From: an uncultured Hyphomonadaceae bacterium | Lineage (GTDB): Bacteria; Pseudomonadota; Alphaproteobacteria; Caulobacterales; Hyphomonadaceae | Assembly: GCA_938049795.1 (NCBI GenBank) | Contig: CALLCD010000007.1 | Coordinates: 1-11,237, forward strand | DNA: 11,237 nucleotides | Reading direction: 5' to 3' | In this document: positions 6,572 to 11,237 of the stretch, piece after piece | Layout of the letters: each line of letters starts with the position of its first letter | How positions within the stretch are numbered: the first letter of the stretch is position 1 | Position numbers and translations under genes: made by a program | Notes under the pieces: model-generated | Database searches by the model: none | Seen by the model: the letters and a program-made list of their open reading frames with translations, nothing else | What the model was told of the DNA's origin: nothing

Positions 6572-6903
6572 GGCTGGCCTCCATCGTCATCGCCGGCATC
6601 CGCATCGCCATAATAGTTCTCCTCGCGCCGCAGGAGCCAACCAAGCGGACGCCCCATCAAGACGACAAAGCCAAACGCGATAAAGCCGTAAAGACCATAG
6701 AAGCCGCTAATGCGCTCAATGTCCTCCTCGACATGCCGGTCATAGACCAGATCAATGCCGATCAGCACGGCAGAGACGCCCAGCAATCCGAACAGGATAA
6801 TATTGCCCGTCCATTTATGCCCGACCCAGCCGAAAACGGCTTTCGCAATCGGATGCATACCCGTGTCATTGTGCGGCATGTGTGGCTTTCCCTGATCGGA
6901 CAT
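6568..6903 (-). CDS. Small two-helix membrane protein of the antiporter operon, unknown function
   Basis: The 111-residue product has a soluble N-terminus of about 30 residues with several His. Two membrane helices follow (about 32-52 and 68-88), joined by a short strongly acidic loop (DRHVEEDIERI, 55-65). A Gly/aromatic-rich stretch SGFYGLYGFIAFGF leads into the second helix, then come LLRREENYY and an Asp-rich end. I know no function; I have the impression of similar proteins in other Mrp operons that lack a fused MrpA, but cannot verify it. The start codon directly abuts the stop of the second D-type gene (TAG then ATG, no gap), and its own stop overlaps the third D-type start by 4 bases. 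That position argues for a structural or assembly role in the antiporter complex. Confidence 0.88.
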   Translation of the reverse strand: MSDQGKPHMPHNDTGMHPIAKAVFGWVGHKWTGNIILFGLLGVSAVLIGIDLVYDRHVEEDIERISGFYGLYGFIAFGFVVLMGRPLGWLLRREENYYGDADAGDDDGGQP

Positions 6904-8373
6904 CTATATGCCCCCCATAGCTGGTGCGAGAAAGTCCGCGATCTGCCCCATAAGGAAGAACAAGACCAAGGTGCCCGCCGCAGTTACCACCGGCGCCATT
7001 ACCACAAAGCGCGGCGCACCTTCGGGCCGCTTATAAGGCGCAGGGTCCGGGGTGCCTTTGGGCGGCATCAGGCCAAGGATCGGGATCGGGAGCAAATAGG
7101 CAATGTTCAGAAGCGACGAAAACAACAAGACCCAGGCCACATAGCCATGCCCGCCTTCAAATGCGCCGAGCAATAGCTGGAATTTCGGCCAGCCTCCGGC
7201 CAATGGGGGCACGCCGATAATTGACAGGGACGCCACGAAAAATGCCCCAAACACCCAAGGCATGCGCTTACCAAGGCCGCGCATATCCGAAATATTGGTC
7301 AGCCCCGTTGCGACATAAATCGCCCCTGCGCACATGAACAAGGTGATCTTGCCCATCGCATGCGCGGCGATCTGCATGCTCCCGCCTAGAAACCCTGCTT
7401 CATTGGCCAGCATTGCGCCTGCGGTCACATAAGCCAGTTGCCCGATCGTGGAATAGGCCAGTCGTGCTTTAAGATTGTCTTTGGTCAGGGCAATCAGGGA
7501 CGACACGATAATCGTAAAGCACGCCACCCCGAGCACCCAGTCGGTTGCCGGCGTTGTGGACAATAAGTCCGCTCCGAAAATGTAGATGGCCACTTTCAGA
7601 ATGGCAAACACACCGGCCTTGACCACAGCCACCGCATGCAACAGGGCGGACACCGGCGTCGGTGCAACCATCGCATTCGGCAACCAGAAATGAAACGGCA
7701 TGAGCGCCGCCTTGCCGATCCCGAACGCAAATAGCAATAATAGAATGCTCGCCTCGACCGGCCCGATTTTCCCCGCCAGCAAACCGCCGGGCACAAAGTC
7801 GAGACTGCCTCCGAGCGAAGAGGTCCAGACCACCGCGACGAGAAACAGGCCGATAGAGGTGCCGAGCAGCGTCATCAGATAGATCTGGGCGCCGCGCTGG
7901 GCGTTTGCGTCGCCCTTATGGGCCACCAGTGGATAGGTCGAGAGTGTCAGCACTTCGTAGAAGACGAACAAAGTGAATAGATTGCCGGCCATCGCCACGC
8001 CCATAGCCCCAAACAGCGCCAGCGCGAAGCAGATATAGAACCGCGTCTGATTGCGCTCGCGGTTTCCCCGCATATAGCCGATCGAGTAAAAAGAATTGAT
8101 GATCCACAAGCCGCTCGCGACCAGCGCAAACAAAGCGCCCAGCGGCTCCAGCTTGAAGGCGAACACCAGTCCGGGCGCGGCCTGCCCAAGCACCAATTCA
8201 ACCGGCCCGTTGCCCAAGCCTGCCACCAGCCAGATCACCGCACCAAACAGGCTGATCGCCCCCATCAGGGTCGCGGCCTCGCGCAGATCCGGAATACTTT
8301 TGACAACGAAAATTGCCATCACCGTCAACAGCGGAATGAACAGAACCGTCAAAATCAGCGCTTCGGGGCTCAT
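6904..8373 (-). CDS. Mrp/Mnh antiporter D-type subunit, second copy
   Basis: This 489-residue polytopic membrane protein is of the proton-conducting transporter family shared by MrpD and NuoM/N. Key residues are in place: Glu140 in LFVFYEVLTLSTYPL, Lys221 in FGIGKAALMPFHFWLP, Lys252 and Lys260 in AVVKAGVFAILKVA, His338 and Lys342 in AAHAMGKITLF. PTPVSALLHA (239-248) is the usual signature after the discontinuous helix. The length is that of a plain D subunit, with a short polar C-terminal loop (PKGTPDPAPYKRPEGAP) before the last helix. The start overlaps the stop of the first D-type gene as ATGA. With three such proteins in one operon, each could form its own proton or sodium half-channel; which ion each moves cannot be read from the sequence. 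Confidence 0.94.
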   Translation of the reverse strand: MSPEALILTVLFIPLLTVMAIFVVKSIPDLREAATLMGAISLFGAVIWLVAGLGNGPVELVLGQAAPGLVFAFKLEPLGALFALVASGLWIINSFYSIGYMRGNRERNQTRFYICFALALFGAMGVAMAGNLFTLFVFYEVLTLSTYPLVAHKGDANAQRGAQIYLMTLLGTSIGLFLVAVVWTSSLGGSLDFVPGGLLAGKIGPVEASILLLLFAFGIGKAALMPFHFWLPNAMVAPTPVSALLHAVAVVKAGVFAILKVAIYIFGADLLSTTPATDWVLGVACFTIIVSSLIALTKDNLKARLAYSTIGQLAYVTAGAMLANEAGFLGGSMQIAAHAMGKITLFMCAGAIYVATGLTNISDMRGLGKRMPWVFGAFFVASLSIIGVPPLAGGWPKFQLLLGAFEGGHGYVAWVLLFSSLLNIAYLLPIPILGLMPPKGTPDPAPYKRPEGAPRFVVMAPVVTAAGTLVLFFLMGQIADFLAPAMGGI

Positions 8374-9902
8374 CGGATACCCCCCCCGGGAACAAAGCTC
8401 GCCTGCGCGGCTGCCTGCACCAGATCAATCACCCAGTCGGCCTGCACCCCGATATAGAGCGTTGCCAGTGTCAGCCCCCAAAGCGGTATCAGCAATAAAG
8501 CCGGTGCTTCGCGCCGTATTTTGCGTGGATTGACCGGCGCTTGAAAAAACACCGCTTGCAAGACCCGCCCCATGTAAATCACGGCAAGAAAGCTGGAAGC
8601 CACGACGACCACCGCCGCAAGGCCCCACCCGCCATCAAGCATAGCCTGCAACAAATACCACTTCGACTGAAAGCCCGCCGTCAAGGGCATGCCAATGAGC
8701 GACAGGCCCGCAATCGCAAACGCCGTCATCGTCAAGGGGGCCGCGCGGCCAAGTCCTGCAAAATCGCTGATGCGGGTGCCTTGATAGGTCAGCACCACAC
8801 CGGCAACCGCCATAAACAATGCGCCCTTCATCAGGCCGTGATTGACCAGATGGAACAGCCCCGCCGATAGCCCCGCGCTCGTCCCAATGGCGATACCAAG
8901 CAGCATATAGCCCACTTGCGCGACCGAGGAATAGGCCAGCATCCGGCGCATATCGGTCTGGAACACCGCCTGAAAAGAGCAGACCAACATGGCAATCATC
9001 GCCAGCGGCCCAAAAACATAAGTGATGTTCAACGTCTCGAACGTATATTCGGGTGCAAACACCGTAAAGCCGAACCGAACCACCGCATAAATCGCCACTT
9101 TCGTCGCCGTGGCCGACAGGAACATCGTCACGAAACTTGGCGCATAGGCATAAGCATTTGGTAGCCATTGATGGAGCGGCCAGATCGCCGCCTTCACACC
9201 CAGTCCGACCATGATGAAGGCAAAACCCGCCACCACCGCGCGATTGCCCGCATCAATCACGGCGAGCCGCTCGGCCATATCAACCATGTTCAGCGTGCCC
9301 GTCGCCGCATAGAGGAACCCGACACCAATGACAAAGAATGTTGCCCCAATTGTCCCCATGATCAGATAGTTGAACGCCGCCGGCAAAGCCCGTCTGTCCC
9401 GCGTTCCGCCGAGCGCGACCAGCACATAGGTCGAGATCGAACTGATCTCCAGAAAGACAAAGAGGTTAAACGCGTCCCCCGTAATCGCCACACCGGCAAG
9501 CCCGGTAAAGCAAATCAGATGCGCGGCATAGAACAAGCGATGTTTTTCGACGCGGATTTCGGCGGCCACAGTTGGCCAGGAGAAGACTGCCGCCAGCACG
9601 CCCATGCCCGTCACCAGAAGCAGGAACAGGACATTCAGCCCGTCAACGCGGAACTCGATGCCCAAAGGCGGTGCAAATCCTCCCAGATGATAGGACACCA
9701 CGCCATAAGTGCCCACTTGCAACAGCAAGATCAAAGCGCACAGAAACGAAGATACCGATCCGAGTATGGTCAGCCCCCAGGCCGTTCGCCCATTGGGTGT
9801 GAACACACAAATGCCCGCCAGTATCAGAGGCACGACCACCAGTAAGGGGGCCGCATTTGCCACCATCAAGTCCGGCAAAGCTGAAACAATCGTCTCAAGC
9901 AT
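8370..9902 (-). CDS. mnhD: Mrp/Mnh antiporter D-type subunit, first copy (MnhD position)
   Basis: At 510 residues and directly behind mnhC, this is the positional MnhD/MrpD, an inner-membrane subunit that carries the ion path of the Mrp cation/proton antiporter. The family residues are visible: Glu152 in FNLFVFLEISSISTYV, Lys237 in VGLGVKAAIWPLHQWLP, Lys268 in ATATKVAIYAVVR, and His355/Lys359 in NHGLMKGALFM. About 14 hydrophobic helices are spread along the protein. The ATG (9902-9900) shares one base with the mnhC stop (TGATG), and its own stop overlaps the next gene by 4 bases, so translation is probably coupled through the whole set. It differs clearly in sequence from the two other D-type proteins, so this is not a recent local duplication. 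Confidence 0.95.
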   Translation of the reverse strand: MLETIVSALPDLMVANAAPLLVVVPLILAGICVFTPNGRTAWGLTILGSVSSFLCALILLLQVGTYGVVSYHLGGFAPPLGIEFRVDGLNVLFLLLVTGMGVLAAVFSWPTVAAEIRVEKHRLFYAAHLICFTGLAGVAITGDAFNLFVFLEISSISTYVLVALGGTRDRRALPAAFNYLIMGTIGATFFVIGVGFLYAATGTLNMVDMAERLAVIDAGNRAVVAGFAFIMVGLGVKAAIWPLHQWLPNAYAYAPSFVTMFLSATATKVAIYAVVRFGFTVFAPEYTFETLNITYVFGPLAMIAMLVCSFQAVFQTDMRRMLAYSSVAQVGYMLLGIAIGTSAGLSAGLFHLVNHGLMKGALFMAVAGVVLTYQGTRISDFAGLGRAAPLTMTAFAIAGLSLIGMPLTAGFQSKWYLLQAMLDGGWGLAAVVVVASSFLAVIYMGRVLQAVFFQAPVNPRKIRREAPALLLIPLWGLTLATLYIGVQADWVIDLVQAAAQASFVPGGGIR

Positions 9903-10420
9903 CAGCCCGCCGCCTCTATTTGATCATCAGCGTCCTGCGCATCCGCCACCGCAATATCCATTCGGCGCACTTCATCACTTTCGATACAGCCATAACTCTC
10001 GCGGATCCGCACAACCAGCGCCAGCCCCACCGCAAGCGTCGCCACACCAACCACAATCGCCGTCAGAATAAGGACATGCGGCAAAGGATTGGAGTAGACC
10101 TCGATCAGGCCCGTTCCCGCCTGATGGCCTCCATCGGCAGCATGTGCGGCCTCGGTCACATGCGCACTCCCCTCCGCAGCAACAGCGCCATGACCGGCCT
10201 CCTCACCATGTCCAACTCCATCGCGCCCGAACAGAATAGGTGCCGACCCACCGGCCACTTTTCCAAGCGTGATGTAGAAGAGGAAAACCGATGTCTGGAA
10301 GATCGACAGACCAACCAGCTTTTTGATCATGTTCGCCGACTGGAAGGTGATATAGAGCCCGACCATCATCAGCCCAATGATCGCCCAGTAATTGGCGCGT
10401 TCGAGAACAAATTGAAGCAT
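9902..10420 (-). CDS. mnhC: Mrp/Mnh antiporter subunit C (MnhC, NuoK-like) with His-rich insert
   Basis: The 172-residue product is the three-helix NuoK-like subunit of the Mrp antiporter, which sits next to the D subunits. Helix 1 (ANYWAIIGLMMVGLYITF), helix 2 (LVGLSIFQTSVFLFYITLG) and helix 3 (NPLPHVLILTAIVVGVATLAVG) are clear, and NPLPHVLILTAIVVG is a family hallmark. Between helices 2 and 3 is an insert of roughly 40 residues rich in Gly, Ala and Glu, with His at 71, 77, 87, 93 and 99. By analogy with NuoK topology this loop should face the periplasm. The C-terminus is acidic. I start at the ATG 10420-10418, 2 bases after the mnhB stop, because the family begins just before helix 1; the frame stays open to 10504 inside mnhB, which is not needed. 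Confidence 0.93.
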   Translation of the reverse strand: MLQFVLERANYWAIIGLMMVGLYITFQSANMIKKLVGLSIFQTSVFLFYITLGKVAGGSAPILFGRDGVGHGEEAGHGAVAAEGSAHVTEAAHAADGGHQAGTGLIEVYSNPLPHVLILTAIVVGVATLAVGLALVVRIRESYGCIESDEVRRMDIAVADAQDADDQIEAAG

Positions 10421-10422
10421 GT

Positions 10423-10872
10423 CTACCAATCCTCGTCCCGAATTTCGGTTACGCGTCCGGCGAACGCGTAGAAAATTGTCAGCATCGATCCGGACACCGT
10501 GCACAAGACGCCCAGTTCAATCAGCAAAATCCCCAAATGTTGCCCCTTATGACCGCCGGGCACATCTTCCACCAGGAAATCATAGTCAAGATAAGCCCCG
10601 CCATTGAGCATCGCCCAGACCCCGACCCCCGCATAGAGCAGCAAGCCAATGGCGGCGAGCGACGCAGCAAACCGCGCCGGCACCGCGCGCAGCGCCTCGG
10701 GCACACCAAACACCAGCGCGTACAGGATCACCGACACGGCCAGAATAACGCCCGCCTGAAACCCGCCACCTGGGCCATAATCGCCATGAAACTGGACATA
10801 AAACGCGTAAACGACGATCACCGGCATCAACAGTTTCGAGACAACGCGCAGAATGACGTGATGGGAGGTCAT
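10423..10872 (-). CDS. mnhB: Mrp/Mnh antiporter subunit B (MnhB)
   Basis: The 149-residue product is a four-helix subunit of the Mrp antiporter and matches the MnhB family throughout. Near the start is VVSKLLMPVIVVYAFYVQFHG, then the signature GDYGPGGGFQAGVILA (about 31-46), a second pair of helices, GAYLDYDFL, and the closing GQHLGILLIELGVLCTVSG with the last helix. MnhB is needed for complex assembly and activity in characterised Mrp systems but is not thought to be the main ion path. The ATG overlaps the stop of the preceding gene as ATGA and follows GGAGG with an 8-base gap. Here it is a separate gene, not fused to the MrpA C-terminus as in some bacteria. Confidence 0.95.
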   Translation of the reverse strand: MTSHHVILRVVSKLLMPVIVVYAFYVQFHGDYGPGGGFQAGVILAVSVILYALVFGVPEALRAVPARFAASLAAIGLLLYAGVGVWAMLNGGAYLDYDFLVEDVPGGHKGQHLGILLIELGVLCTVSGSMLTIFYAFAGRVTEIRDEDW

Positions 10873-11231
10873 TTCTTATCCCTCCGGCCACCGCCTTTGG
10901 CGCTTTTGTCCGACAGCGAACGCTCGCCGAAGCCCAACAGCAGCACAACAGCAATACCTGCGGCGAAAATCACGCCGGTTTCGCCCAATGTGTCAAAGCC
11001 GCGATAGCTCGCCAGCACCGCCGTAACAACGTTCGGCACGCCCGTATCAGCCTGAACTTGATCAAGATACTGCGCACCGACATGCGAGTTGGCTGGCGAG
11101 GTCGCGTCCCCCAGCGCGGGCAGGTCAATCGTGGCATAGATCAGCACCGCGCCGGTCAATAGACAGACCAGAAATGGCACCACGCCGAGCAGCGCCCGTT
11201 CGCTCTTGGCCGTCCGTGAGGTGAGCAACAT
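10869..11231 (-). CDS. MbhE-like antiporter subunit (possibly incomplete at N-terminus)
   Basis: The 120-residue product resembles the MbhE-like module, which in many Mrp systems is the last part of MrpA and in archaeal membrane-bound hydrogenases is a separate subunit. It has a first helix (GVVPFLVCLLTGAVLIYATI), a polar extracytoplasmic stretch with HVGAQYLDQV, the hallmark PNVVTAVLASYRGFDTLGE (about 65-83), and a second helix (TGVIFAAGIAVVLLLGF). The C-terminus is basic. The ATG at 11231 is only 6 bases from the window edge, so the ribosome binding site cannot be judged; the frame is still open at the edge and a longer protein fused to an MbhD-like part is possible. Its stop overlaps mnhB by 4 bases. 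The E, F, G and MbhD-like subunits are expected just beyond this end. Confidence 0.85.
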   Translation of the reverse strand: MLLTSRTAKSERALLGVVPFLVCLLTGAVLIYATIDLPALGDATSPANSHVGAQYLDQVQADTGVPNVVTAVLASYRGFDTLGETGVIFAAGIAVVLLLGFGERSLSDKSAKGGGRRDKK

Positions 11232-11237
11232 GGCGCC

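Noticed and set aside
6562..7176. 204-codon open frame on the plus strand
   Set aside because: It crosses the junction of two tightly packed minus-strand antiporter genes and has shadow-like composition.
9168..9845. 225-codon open frame on the plus strand
   Set aside because: It is antisense to the first D-type gene, with a highly charged, non-protein-like composition.
4832..11231. NADH dehydrogenase (complex I) or membrane-bound hydrogenase operon
   Set aside because: The D-type and NuoK-like proteins are shared by these systems, but MnhB and the MbhE-like subunit point to an Mrp-type antiporter, and no redox or hydrogenase subunit is in the window.
1..11237. CRISPR arrays, tRNA or rRNA genes, insertion sequences
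   Set aside because: No regularly spaced direct repeats, cloverleaf-like sequences, transposase motifs or terminal inverted repeats were seen on either strand.

Overview
The window looks like the chromosome of an alphaproteobacterium. The support is a MucR/Ros regulator, a PAS_5 single-domain protein, a DnaA-domain-IV-only protein paired with a DUF6456 protein, a dense group of GANTC (CcrM-type) sites, and a membrane kinase N-terminus that resembles DivJ. A marine or salt-exposed lifestyle is a guess from the Mrp antiporter operon; the species cannot be named from this sequence.

Left part (1-2500). A six-helix membrane protein, probably the N-terminus of a sensor histidine kinase, runs leftward off the edge from an ATG at 781. 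Divergent from it is a gene for an exported 351-residue protein with a conserved-looking four-cysteine tail, closed by a strong intrinsic terminator at 2005-2043. A sufE gene (sulfur transfer to the SufS desulfurase in Fe-S cluster assembly) follows almost at once on the same strand.

Middle part (2500-4830), all on the minus strand. It holds mucR, a PAS_5 gene, and a two-gene unit in which a DnaA-domain-IV-like DNA-binding protein overlaps a DUF6456 protein by 4 bases. The spacers between these genes are AT-rich. They carry four GANTC sites and a CtrA-like half site before the PAS_5 gene, and interleaved palindromes over a candidate promoter before the DnaA-like gene. This suggests a group of cell-cycle or envelope regulators.

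Right part (4830-11237), all on the minus strand. This is the distal end of an Mrp/Mnh multisubunit cation/proton antiporter operon. In transcription order it encodes an MbhE-like subunit, MnhB, MnhC, a D-type subunit, a second D-type subunit, a two-helix acidic small protein, and a third, C-terminally extended D-type subunit. Every junction is between a 4-base overlap and a 2-base gap, so the genes are probably translated in a coupled way. All three D-type proteins keep the Glu/Lys/Lys residues expected of proton-pumping antiporter subunits. The E, F, G and MbhD-like subunits would be expected beyond base 11237. No large fused MrpA is seen in the window, and no hydrogenase gene follows the third D subunit.

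No tRNA, rRNA, CRISPR array or insertion sequence was found. I see no clear sign of an entirely new system. The most interesting points are the uncharacterised small protein inside the antiporter operon, the histidine-rich insert in MnhC, the DnaA-like/DUF6456 pair with its candidate operator, and the GANTC cluster.
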